Source: Pholiota molesta
Taxonomy: Eukaryota > Basidiomycota > Agaricomycetes > Agaricales > Strophariaceae
Direction of reading: 5' to 3'
DNA: 64,000 bases
Assembly (NCBI GenBank): GCA_014925825.1
Contig: JACGCK010000170.1
Location: 32,350-96,349, forward strand
Shown here: one piece after another, positions 1-9,665 of the stretch
How positions within the stretch are numbered: position 1 is the stretch's first letter
How the letters are laid out: each line of letters starts with the position of its first letter
Program-made: the position numbers and the translations under genes
Notes under the pieces: model-generated
The model's database searches: none
What the model was told of the DNA's origin: nothing
Seen by the model: the letters and a program-made list of their open reading frames with translations, nothing else

Positions 1-1603
1 ATGTATCTCTGTTGGGAGGTGACCATGTGGGCCACTCGGTTGTTGTTCGTACAAGTCAATTGGAATTTGGCTTAGTACGGCGCTGTACAGCGCCGGCGCT
101 AGAGATTTGTAACAATTGGGCAATTGCAGGTGCGGCACCGTGGCAGAATGGAAAATACAGAGCCGCCTTGAAGTTACGTTCCAGTGGAGATTTAAATGAT
201 TTACATGCACAGAACATGCTCAAACCTAGGCATGTGGTCGATCATAGGTTCATGCAGGTTCATGCTCGGTTCATGCCCGTTGACGATTCAGAGGCAGCGT
301 ACTCGGAGTATATCCGAGTCACTCACCGCCTCTACAACCGAAGACCAATCTATCATTTGTCCATCAGCTCCGAATCCCGAAAGTATGTGTGTCCAACAAC
401 TTCTCCAGTATTTTTGGATGACACCGCAAGAGCAAGTGTAACTTGCGACTCTGGAACAGATGGAATATGGGAAAATAAGGACGTTCTCAGCCATCAACGC
501 CCATCCACAGATAAAAAGAAGATCACAAAACGATATATCATTTCGAAGTTTGACTTGAAGCTTGAATTGAGCTTGAAGAAGAAGTCACGATTTGGTAAAA
601 TGGACGTGATGCCTCGTTCCAACAGAATCCATCTACAAGAGAGTACAACGCAACGTTTATAATTATCCATCGAATATCAGTCTACCAGGGTCGATTTCCA
701 ACGCAAGTGCATAGCGATTGACGAATTCGCCGTTTTCGACGATCCGGAATGAACATTTGTCATAATTCGAACTAACTAGGTCCAGGAGTCCGACTCGCAA
801 GGCTGCAACAGCATGAAAAATTCTCCTGTAAGTTTCATAGGGGAGTTCTCGCACTAAGCCCACGACTTTAGTCAGAACATGATTGCTCTTGTGCAGAAAG
901 TGATCGTGGACGCAGGTGTGCAGTGATCTTGACACACCATGACAAGAGTCAACCTATACTTAAAGTTATATGAAAATGATCAAGCTGGCCTTGCGTTGTT
1001 GGAATTTGATGGAATGAATTGGATAAGACGCAAATCTTGAGCAAACCAGCTTAGCAAATCATCCTGTGAATCCGCTGTGTACCGTACGAAAGACGATACA
1101 TTCCAAGATTCCGGATTGTAGTTTCTCTCAGGTTTCTCTGAACATGCTTGTCTATAGGCATTGAGAGAATGAGATATGTAAGCCAGATACTAGATAGTAA
1201 GGTTGATGGAGGATCGACAACAAGGGGAGGGGCAGTACCTTATTACATATATACATGAGGCGACACGAGGCTGTACTGAGCCAGTGCAGCCAGTTGACGG
1301 CAGCATTTGGGGCTGCGCTAACTCCCTATGGCAACCGCTGGTGATATATAAGAAACTGACCACACGAACGATTTCCCCCACCACTTGTAGTGTGTCACTC
1401 ACGAACTTTAACGATGTATGTTTTCTACTTGTCCCCTTTCTGTATCGTATCATGGCGCTGACTAGTCTCTGTGAAATTCATCAGTTATCGACGTTGCCTT
1501 GCTGGTCAAGACACTGCTCGTTCCAACAATCAAAAACACAACAACCACTCTCTCAACCTCGTGTACTCTCAAATAATCAAACACACACCAAAGCTCATCT
1601 GTA
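1..1603. other. Upstream region, no convincing gene
   Basis: No supported gene is seen. Open frames on both strands (12-662 plus, 663-935 minus) lack splice-linked partners, recognisable domains or the codon bias of the neighbouring genes. A TATA-like word at 1345-1352 and a pyrimidine-rich leader precede the gene starting at 1604, so the last 250 bp or so are probably its promoter and 5' leader. Confidence 0.5.
1345..1352 (+). promoter_or_regulatory. TATA-like box of the gene at 1604
   Basis: The word TATATAAG lies about 250 bp upstream of the ATG at 1604 and is followed by a C/T- and A-rich leader, as in many fungal promoters. This is inferred from sequence only; no transcription start is known. 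Confidence 0.4.
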
Positions 1604-2947
1604 ATGCCCGCTCAAACACAGTCTATCCTTCGCAATGGAATCAACGCACGCTCTGCCATCACAAACCGATCGACGCGCGCCATCCTGAGGCGCCCAGAGC
1701 CCTTGGCACTATCCCCAAGGTCGCCCGCTTTCACTCAGATTGCGAGCTTTTCCGTCCAGCTCTCGCCTTCCGCAGCGAAGGCACTGAAGTCCCCCCATGT
1801 GCACTTCCCACCCTCGCCTTCGCAGCTCATCGCGACGTTCGCGACCCACTCTGCAGGCTCCTATGATCGTGCCCCCATCTCCATCTCTCCCAACCCATTG
1901 GTGATGCCAGGATGGGGTGAACGGGTCTATTCACCTTCTATGGACGGCTTCCGACTCCAGCCTGCCCCCAAAGCGTTCCGCACCCTCGAGTATCAGCCAT
2001 CGCCGGTCATCACGGAATTCGCGGATCCGAGGTCACCCAAGCTGCAGCCTGCGGCTAAGGTCAATGAAACCAAGATTGCTACCAGCACTATTCGGTTCGC
2101 GGCGTTCCTCAGCACCCAGAAAGTTCCCGTCACTCGTCCAACCAAGAGTCTCGATAAGGCGCTCGCGTCGTACCCGCGGTCGCCCTTCCCCTCTGCCCCT
2201 GTCTCCCCTGCTGAGGTGAGGGAGCTCGGGCCTAGCGGCGCATCGCTGGTGGACAATGAAATGGAGACCAGGGGAAGGCAATCATCGCGCGACAACGTGA
2301 TTCCCAGCGGGTCCGCTCGCGCCCGCGCCCGCGCGCAATCTCTGCACGAGCGCAGGCAGGCAAAGAAGAACCTGCCCAGGAAGGACCTCACCCTCGCCCC
2401 TCGGTTCAACGTCGGTGAGAGCTACGCGGCGGCGACCCCGTCGCCCCTCGGTCGCTCCATCTTCAGCCCTGCCGTCGCCACGCTGAACCGGGCGAACAAG
2501 CCTGCGCCGCTCCCCATGGATGCCCTCACCCAGGAGTTCTGGCAGGCGATCTCGCTCGAGCCTACCGCGAGCGAGGCTTCCGCCGACTTCGACCAACCCA
2601 TGGTGACCGCGCTGGAGTACCCCGAATCCGCCGTCGAGTACGAGGAGAAGCTCGACATGACGCTGCGCTCCGCCAAGCAGCCGCCCCTGATGTACGCGGG
2701 CGCCGACGGCGCGCTCTGGTCCCCCGGCCTGCCCAACGCGGGCGCGGCCATCGGGAAGCTCCGCGAGTCGCTGATGAGCCCCGGCGTGGGCAAGTCGTTC
2801 GGGCGGATGTCCGCTATCGTGCGCAAGGACTTCACGGCGCCCTCGCCGAATGACCCTTTCGCCGCGTTCCCCACGTTTGGCGCTGCGATGTCGGGCGCGG
2901 AAGGTTCGATCCAATACCCAGCGCGCGTGGTCCTCGAACGGTCGTGA
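1604..2947 (+). CDS. Ser/Pro-rich protein with SPHVHFPP block
   Basis: Intronless 447-residue protein of unknown function, rich in Ser, Pro and Ala. There is no signal peptide or membrane segment, so a cytosolic or nuclear location is inferred. The only structured-looking part is residues 63-110: SPHVHFPPSP, then a THS..SYDRAPI word, a PN.L..PGWG word and a tail of aromatic and Pro residues. The same block occurs at residues 52-97 of the protein at 6383-7375, so the two genes are homologous and 3.4 kb apart in the same orientation. Outside this block they share little. The GC-rich, C-ending codons, especially after 2200, are typical of a real basidiomycete gene. The first ATG after the A-rich leader was taken as start. 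I recall similar blocks in other basidiomycete hypothetical proteins but no assigned role. Confidence 0.85.
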   Translation: MPAQTQSILRNGINARSAITNRSTRAILRRPEPLALSPRSPAFTQIASFSVQLSPSAAKALKSPHVHFPPSPSQLIATFATHSAGSYDRAPISISPNPLVMPGWGERVYSPSMDGFRLQPAPKAFRTLEYQPSPVITEFADPRSPKLQPAAKVNETKIATSTIRFAAFLSTQKVPVTRPTKSLDKALASYPRSPFPSAPVSPAEVRELGPSGASLVDNEMETRGRQSSRDNVIPSGSARARARAQSLHERRQAKKNLPRKDLTLAPRFNVGESYAAATPSPLGRSIFSPAVATLNRANKPAPLPMDALTQEFWQAISLEPTASEASADFDQPMVTALEYPESAVEYEEKLDMTLRSAKQPPLMYAGADGALWSPGLPNAGAAIGKLRESLMSPGVGKSFGRMSAIVRKDFTAPSPNDPFAAFPTFGAAMSGAEGSIQYPARVVLERS

Positions 2948-3842
2948 AGGAGGCGGGGCGGAGTTCTCGTCGGGATTTGGGATGGGGCGGCGGGGATTAA
3001 ACTAGAAGAAGGACTGGGGCATGCCTTGACTTGATTGATTGTTAGGAGAACCGCATGTCCGTCGAGAAAGAAATTTTTGTTGTTGGAGTCGTTGGATTTA
3101 CGCTTGCGGTGTCTTTCTCTTTTACCTTTCCACACTCTAGGCACACCGCTACTCGTTGAGCGTCGATTCTCAGGGAGCGCTTGACTATCGACGGGCGTCA
3201 GGCGCACAATATAATTTCTTTTCACTGAACATTTCACTAGGGTTTTACGGTGTCGTCGTTGAGTCATCGTTTTCGCATTCATAAAAATGTAGCATAAACT
3301 TCAAAAATGCATATTCTAGCAGATAATTGTCCCCCAGTCAAGGGGTATGAGTGCGAACCTTCGATTCAAAAATATGAGAAGGAGAAGTTTATTTAGCGCT
3401 GTCCTTGATTCCTGAATGGCTGTTGATCATGATGTGGTTATGTCTGATTCTGATAGCTTGCGGTTGGTGATCAAGCGAAAAGTTGACATTTCTTCGATTA
3501 TGATCTTTGTATCACCGATTACCACCTTGGAGCACAACAGGATTCAAGTAAGTAAGCTTTTCCGTAAGATTAGGACCATCGCAAATTGATAATTCAACGA
3601 ATCATCCTTAAGAATGAGCATACCCAGTCTCTGTTGAAATATACCTCTGCATTGTCGTTCAGATCTCAGATTTGATTGACAAAACATGCACAATTAAGCG
3701 CCCAAAGTCACAACGTGCTCGCAGTTGCCTAAATTTGACTCTTTTAAAATAAAACAGAGGTATTTCTTACATTACATCAGAGCTTATCTATTCTCACCTG
3801 GGCCCAAAACTGTAGTCTCCTTCACAGACTAGATCTTTAGTG
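2948..3842. other. Intergenic region
   Basis: AT-rich sequence downstream of the 1604 gene and up to the inverted-repeat element at 3849. No gene is visible. The long minus-strand open frame running into it (2422-3282) is a shadow of the GC-rich gene. Confidence 0.6.
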
Positions 3843-5141
3843 ATGAATCCCAGTGGAAAACGATTCTGCGAAATTCTGCAGTAGGGGGTAGGTTTATGCA
3901 TGGGTCTGAGCTGTCCTACGTGTCTTCGGAGCTGTTCTGCAAGTTCAGAAATCTTTCCTGGGCTTCTCTGAATTTCTGCTCCGTTCTGCGCTCCCCTGTC
4001 CCGCCCGTGGCTCGGCTTTGGCGGGCATCAAATCTGCTTAAAATAGAACCTGACTCCAAAATTCCAAGATACTTTGCGACATTCGTATATTTCAGAACTC
4101 TTCCCCTGCATTGGGGACTTTGCTGGACTTTGCAAAAATTCCATGACACGCCTTGCCATGCTCCCGATCCTATGGTTCGATTTCCTGAGAATTACAAACA
4201 CGTGATTCCAGTCCCCAAGTCCACGCGACGCGCGTCCGACGTCGCTTCCATCCTTTCTCTCTCTCTTCCTCCTCCCACCATCATCTATGTAACTATCCGC
4301 AGTTGCTTTACAAACTACGCCAGACGTATCTTATGGGCTCGCGGGGCTGTTTTGATGGTATCGACTCACAAGATTGCTGCAGTTCAAGGCGAGCTTTTCT
4401 TCTATCCCTCTCAATGCATTCGCGAAAATATACCACTGAAAGAGTCTACGTTTCAAAAAGTGCTATAGCCTCCTACCAAACGAGTTACATGCTGCAAGTA
4501 CAGATGCAAATACGGCTGCTCTAAGGATTCTCTTTATCAGAGTGAAGGTGTTTGCGGGCGCTCAGGTGAGCAATTGTAAGTCGTGGTTTCATTCGAATAC
4601 ATGCGCATATATAAATTTTTTATCACTCTGGCAGGTATTCGTACTTCGAAAGATCTCCTATATATGGAGTTACCGCCGTCCGAAGTGAGTGTCTTTTTCT
4701 ACTTGACTTCTTCCCTTTCTATTGCTGAAACTCCTGTTCTGTAGATTTCTGTTCGAAAACGCGATCCTTGACTAGTGCCGGAACATTAGTATGTATGAGT
4801 CTGTCATCTGATTACGCTTCCATTGGCTCTGGGATGTGGGGAAGGGGGAGGAGGGGGGATTATAGCATGCTCAGAGTATGTAGCGCAGAGATGTACAGAG
4901 TAGCATAGCAATACATGGATTTTGTATCAATCAGACGAAATCAGAGGAGCACAGAGGAGCAAGGAAGAGAACAGATTGACGGAAACATCTAGCGCTAAAT
5001 TCATGCAGTAATCCTCAGAAAGCAGTTTTGGAGGAGCTAAGTTTCCTGCTTATTTCTGCGATTTCCCGTGATCACTGACTAACACAGATTTCCACGGATT
5101 CCTGCAGATAATCGCAGAACCCGTTCTCACTGGGGATGAAT
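3843..5141. mobile_element. 1.29-kb element with imperfect inverted ends
   Basis: The left end (3849-3881) and the right end (5102-5134, read on the minus strand) form an imperfect inverted repeat matching at about 25 of 33 positions, both beginning CCCAGTG. The hexamer ATGAAT stands directly outside each end (3843-3848 and 5136-5141) in direct orientation, as expected for a target-site duplication. No transposase-like frame is seen; the longest frame (3896-4468) has no recognisable motif. The interior has several short TTCTGC/GCAGAA-rich words and purine tracts (GAGGAGCACAGAGGAG). The best reading is a non-autonomous DNA transposon; the superfamily cannot be named from this sequence. Confidence 0.55.
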
Positions 5142-6209
5142 AGTCAACCACTCATGCCGAATTTCTGGAATTTCGCGTTTGATATGTGATATATGGCAAG
5201 GAGAGTTCCTAGTTATGCCGCTGACACAGAAGCTTTTATTCTAAGAGCATAGACTAATAACTACACATTCGCTTCTCAGGCCTCCACTCGTGCAGTTCTA
5301 TCCCGTTGGACCAACATGAGCTTACTGAGCATGCTGTGAACATGCCACCCTCCCGGCTAGTGCCGGCCCCGGTCAACACCGGTGGATCACTTGTCCGCTG
5401 CCCAGCCTCCGCATGAACTTCGTCTCAGCTCCCGTGTAAACCGTAACCGTGGTGTTTCGCATCGCCTTGCCTTCGCGTCTTATAAATCTTTATTTCCGGT
5501 CTCACCGTCGTTCTCATGCATGTTATCCAAGGTGCAGGCCCGCGCAAGTGGCCAAACATGTTTAGTCGCGAACAAAACCTTACTCTCTTAAAAAACTCAC
5601 TCTGACATCATGGTCAGGTTATCAACTACAGCTACGTTTTCCTGTTATAGGCGGAGCGACGATCCTTCCTGTGAATCCTTTAGACTCGTTATGGGCACAG
5701 TGAAATAAAATCAACAGCCAAAATTCAATCGGTTATGGTATCGATGTATTGTGATTGGCCTACACAATCGCCGAACCCCACCGCCCCACTACTTACTCGT
5801 CATTGACGTTATACGTCGCCAGACAACGTCTAAGTATGGCACTTGCACTCTCAAGCTCAAGCACCGAACATCAACACTGCTTCAGACATGCAGACCGACC
5901 CTAAAAGGTCGAGAAACCAGCCGCTGTCGGCGTCTCGTCCTCGTGGCACGCCGCACTCGGGCCTCGTTGTAACTGCCTGTCCTGCGCCTGCCCACTGTGC
6001 CAGCTGTATATCCAGATTCCAGACACAGGTTCCTCCAGCACGAGGAGTGATGCGACACAATTTTGAGCCCGAAAGGCATCCGACGGGTTTTAAACTTGCT
6101 TGTGTTGGGCAGGACTGCCGCACCCAAGTCTCGGAGGCAATGGCCCAATCCTTACTGTGTTGTTGATCCATGTTTTCCCCCTTGATCCTGATACTACGTG
6201 CTCTAAGCC
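5142..6209. other. Intergenic region
   Basis: No supported gene. Overlapping open frames on both strands near 5840-6170 are mutual shadows without domains. Short palindromic CCGG-rich words occur near 5355-5385. Confidence 0.5.
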
Positions 6210-6216
6210 TATAAAG
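6210..6216 (+). promoter_or_regulatory. TATA box of the gene at 6383
   Basis: TATAAAG lies 167 bp upstream of the ATG at 6383. A second TATATA word at 6341-6346 is only about 37 bp from the ATG and is less likely to be the functional element. Confidence 0.4.
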
Positions 6217-6382
6217 GTTCTCTGGTTCTGGGTTGACAACCGATTCGCTGCGTCTTGTTATCTCTCCGTAGGCCCGCAGGCCGAGTCCTCTGGTGTTTTT
6301 GGCGCAGTGTTTAATCTTCCTGAGTCAACCAGCCATCGCATATATACCCTTCATCGCCCACCAATTCCTTCGCGGTTATAGT

Positions 6383-7375
6383 ATGTCACCTCGTCCCATC
6401 CTCAAGCACTTCCCTCCTCATGCCTTGTCTCTCGATCCCGACTCGAGCGAGGAATACACATCCTGCCCTGATCTCTTCACTCCTTATACAGGAGCTCTAC
6501 CCTTCTCGTCTTCTCGCCATCTCCCGCCCCTAGACTCGCCCCATGTCCACTTCCCGCCTACACCGATCTTGACGAAGATGGGCATGACCCATTCATCGTA
6601 TTCATACGACCGCCACCCGATTGAAGTCCAACCCAATTCTTTGGCGCTCCCGCAAAGGGGTGCACGCGAAGTCGATGAACCCGTGGACGGCTCTGAAATG
6701 CGGTCCCCGATGAGTTGTGACGATGGATATTTCCGGCCGTCTGAACATGTGCATGCCATCCCGGACGTAGAAAGCTTAGCGTCGAACAGCAAATCAATAC
6801 TTGTCGAATCGGGGAGTGGTGCTGCCAGTTCGCATTCTGTCGAAACGATCCCTTTCGAGAATATCCAGAACCATTCGCGTAACTTCGGCGACGTTTATGG
6901 ATACAATACCCACCCCACCCTCGTTCGCGATCCGTCGACCGAATCCCTCGCGGAACAATACGGCTCCCAGCCAACCAACGAACTATCTGCGTCCATATCA
7001 ATCTCAATTCATTTCTCCCGCCTGTCCGATTCGTCCCATTCATCGCCGTCGGAGTTGACACGGAAAAGAGACCCTGACGAGTGCCACTTCGAGCACGGAA
7101 AGAAACCCAGGACACGGAGAAAGCATTCTCCGACAAAGCCCAGGTTTTTGGACGAAGACACGATCACGGAACTCGACGAGCGCACGAGCTCGCCGAGTAG
7201 AATTCCTTCGAGTACAGCTCGTAATGGGTATGATCTCGGCCTTGGACGTGTTTTGAATCGGACAAAACATAGTATGGATAGTATCATGAACGATTCGAGC
7301 AGTAGTTCTGCATGTGGTACAAATTTTGCTGGTTTTTGCGATCCTGGGTTGGAAGGTTGTCTTGGTGGGTTTTAA
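6383..7375 (+). CDS. Ser/Pro-rich SPHVHFPP-block protein, second copy
   Basis: Intronless 330-residue protein of unknown function, related to the product of 1604-2947. Residues 52-97 carry the shared block (SPHVHFPPTP, then THSSYSYDRHPI, then PNSLALPQRG), while the remainder is Ser-rich, acidic and low complexity. A basic cluster around residues 235-255 (KKPRTRRKHS) could act as a nuclear localisation signal; this is inference. The open frame extends 30 codons upstream, but the ATG at 6383 gives MSPRPILK directly before the conserved region and is preferred over the hydrophobic, unconserved extension. An inverted-repeat element begins 45 bp downstream of the stop, so the 3' UTR may run into it. 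Confidence 0.8.
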   Translation: MSPRPILKHFPPHALSLDPDSSEEYTSCPDLFTPYTGALPFSSSRHLPPLDSPHVHFPPTPILTKMGMTHSSYSYDRHPIEVQPNSLALPQRGAREVDEPVDGSEMRSPMSCDDGYFRPSEHVHAIPDVESLASNSKSILVESGSGAASSHSVETIPFENIQNHSRNFGDVYGYNTHPTLVRDPSTESLAEQYGSQPTNELSASISISIHFSRLSDSSHSSPSELTRKRDPDECHFEHGKKPRTRRKHSPTKPRFLDEDTITELDERTSSPSRIPSSTARNGYDLGLGRVLNRTKHSMDSIMNDSSSSSACGTNFAGFCDPGLEGCLGGF

Positions 7376-7419
7376 TTTTATTCAGAGGTACTGCTTCGTA
7401 GGTTTTGCGTGCAAGTACA

Positions 7420-8336
7420 CACGGCGGACATTCAACTGTCAAGTCGGGCCGCCGCTTGCGCTGTTAGGTTATGCAGATATTTCCGGCAACTATGCATTTG
7501 TTAGGTCACAATAAAAGCTGTCACGCAATTTTGTTTCTGCTCGACGCTCGTACGCACTTTCTTCCGTTCATATCAGGACGCCCTGTGCAAAAATTTGCGC
7601 CATACACCCTTCTGTTTCTTAGGACAATTATTCAGTGCATATTTAGCCCCGATTTTTTGCACATCCTACACGGAGTTCATGGCAATATATTCTATAACTA
7701 GTCCCCAAATTCGGAATTCCCGTTCCTCGAATGATCAAGTAAATATTTAGTAGATTCCGCGTCCACCTGTTGATATTGTGAACACTCATCAAATTTTCAA
7801 CCATGCTAGAACCAATACATGATGATATTCATGGGCTTTCATATTGACTAAGTGAGGGGTCATTATCTTTCTTTCCTTCTATAAATTTATAAATATTAGT
7901 CAATTTGTATATGTACAGCATTAAACATATGTAATAAACGAGTCATTATATATACAGCATCTAAGATACAATGATTCGACACAAAAATTCGCCTCAGATG
8001 CAACGAAAGCTGCAAGGTATGACATCTATACCTTTTGATCCAGTTATGATGCATAAAAAGCCGGGGACCCGAGCCCAATTCCTAAATGAAGGTGACTAGA
8101 TGAGAAGTTACAATTTCTAAACTCTATAGATGTACGAAAGCGAGGCCGCTCACCCAGAAGCTGGACTTGAAGAAACAAAACTGCTTGAACGATAGTATGA
8201 TATTCATCCGTCAAAGAGGAAAATGTGACATCTCCTAATTGTGACCGGCAACATGACATTATATAACTCATAGGTTAACTCTGTATCACATAACAGCGCA
8301 AGAAACGGCCCGAATTGACAGTTGAATGTCCGCCGT
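7420..8336. mobile_element. 917-bp MITE-like element with 56-bp inverted repeats
   Basis: The first 56 bases (7420-7475) match the reverse complement of the last 56 (8281-8336) at 49 positions. Both ends begin CACGGCGGAC and are continuous without gaps. The trinucleotide ACA stands directly outside each end (7417-7419 and 8337-8339), consistent with a 3-bp target duplication. The interior is AT-rich and has no coding potential. This is therefore a non-autonomous terminal-inverted-repeat element of MITE type. A 3-bp duplication would suit PIF/Harbinger-like transposition, but the family is not proven. Confidence 0.75.
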
Positions 8337-8339
8337 GAC

Positions 8340-8643
8340 ATCTCTTGTAATTATATGTGCTAAAAATAGAATGCTATGTATGATGTCAGGGCAAAAATGT
8401 GTATACTGAACGAAAGTAACAGCACAAGACATCACCTTAGAGCACGGAACGCAGCTTCGCGACAAAAACTCGCGTGGGGTTTGACCAACTCGGAAGAACC
8501 AAGGAGTATCATATGTTAATGACGCACTTAGTGCGTACTACCTCACTTCCTGCTGGTCGACTTGAGGCATTTCCGGAATTTTATACAATAAATTGTCAGA
8601 GTCAGGCTATCTAAATTCCGTAATCCTATCGTAGAAACGTCAC
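8340..8643. other. Intergenic region
   Basis: About 300 bp between the MITE-like element and the stop codon of the small minus-strand gene. Nothing coding is seen; part is presumably its 3' UTR. Confidence 0.5.
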
Positions 8644-9069
8644 CTAGTCCATCTTCTTTTTGAGATATTCTTCCTCCTCTCTTTGCATCTCCGCATCTAT
8701 CTTGGCTCCTCGCGATGGCTCGTTCCCGTGTGCACGGGCTGGTGCGGTAGGGTTGGACACACCACTGTTATTCGACTCCTCCTCATTACTATGCTTCTCC
8801 GATGCTGATAATCTGTTCGGAAGGGTACGCTTGTCTCTAATAAGATTGATGAACGTTGGATTAGTTACGAATGCGAAACAGTACAGCCGAGGGTCCTACT
8901 TTGAGTCAATATCAAGATGGGCATTAGGTGGAGCGGCCTCGAATCGAGAGGGTGACTGGTTTCCTTTTTTCTCGACGCCTGGAAATCTTTCGAAGCTGTT
9001 CAAGTATTTCGAAATTTGAGAAATCTTCGATATAGACAGAATAGTTGACAGAGCTTACTTTTCTGACAT
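8644..9069 (-). CDS. Small acidic/basic protein of 99 residues, three exons
   Basis: Exons 9069-9059, 8995-8900 and 8836-8644 are separated by two 63-bp introns with good donors (GTAAGC, GTAGGA) and CAG/TAG acceptors. They join to a clean 99-residue frame. The product begins MSENFERFPGVEKK and has a short ordered-looking block (SPSRFEAAPPNAHLDIDSK). It then has a polar Ser/Asn-rich linker and ends in a charged helix (AEMQREEEEYLKKKMD). There is no signal peptide or membrane segment. I do not recognise a functional family. The compactness, the two properly spliced introns and the conserved-looking block argue for a real gene rather than chance. It is too broken up to appear as one long open frame. 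Confidence 0.7.
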
Positions 9070-9665
9070 GATTGCTACTGAGAAGACTTTGGTGTTGTGG
9101 TGTTGTTGGGGAAAAAAGTAGTTGTATACTAGTGGTCGTGGCCCGCGAAAATGTATAAAGTCAGGATCTAATTCAAAATCGCACCAATGAAGACCGTTAT
9201 TATATGCGCGAAGGCCCCTACATGACGTCCGAATTTAACATATAGGAGGTTCGCATCAGTCGGTGATGCTACAATACTCTGTGGCAGCTTAGTCGAAGAT
9301 GCGAAGAATGTTTCCGAGAGCTAGGCCTTGCAAAGGATGTATAACAAGAGGTATATATCAATTAGATTAAAGTGGTATCATGAGCGAAACGAGTTCAAAG
9401 AGTGTACACTATGCATTGACAGTGATATATAAAGGATCGGAAGGGACCGCAATCCCACAAAAGCGACCGTAGAGAAGAATACATACATATTATCCCGAAA
9501 ACGAGCGGCGAATTGACCGACAAAGAGTGTGACTATCTGGTTGTACCCGGTAGTCCCTTGCAGCCTGTGCAAGGACTAGATCGTAAAACATTTCGAACTT
9601 ATCGAGCATTAGTGATATGCAGTTGGGACAGAAGAGCTGAGTGGGAGGAGAGAGGATCCAGGCGT
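9070..9665. other. Intergenic region between divergent-free minus genes
   Basis: Holds the promoter of the 8644-9069 gene and the 3' end of the CorA-like gene. No other gene is seen. Confidence 0.5.

Noticed and set aside
12..662. 216-codon open frame on the plus strand at the window start
   Set aside because: No domain, poor codon bias, many rare-type residues in runs and no splice-linked continuation; probably chance.
663..935. 90-codon minus-strand frame with a protein-like C-terminus (ALRVGLLDLVSSNYDKCSF)
   Set aside because: Looks somewhat protein-like, but no upstream exon or family could be found; not enough to call.
3896..4468. 190-codon frame inside the inverted-repeat element
   Set aside because: No transposase motif or DDE/D-type spacing, and it lies in TTCTGC-rich repeat-like sequence.
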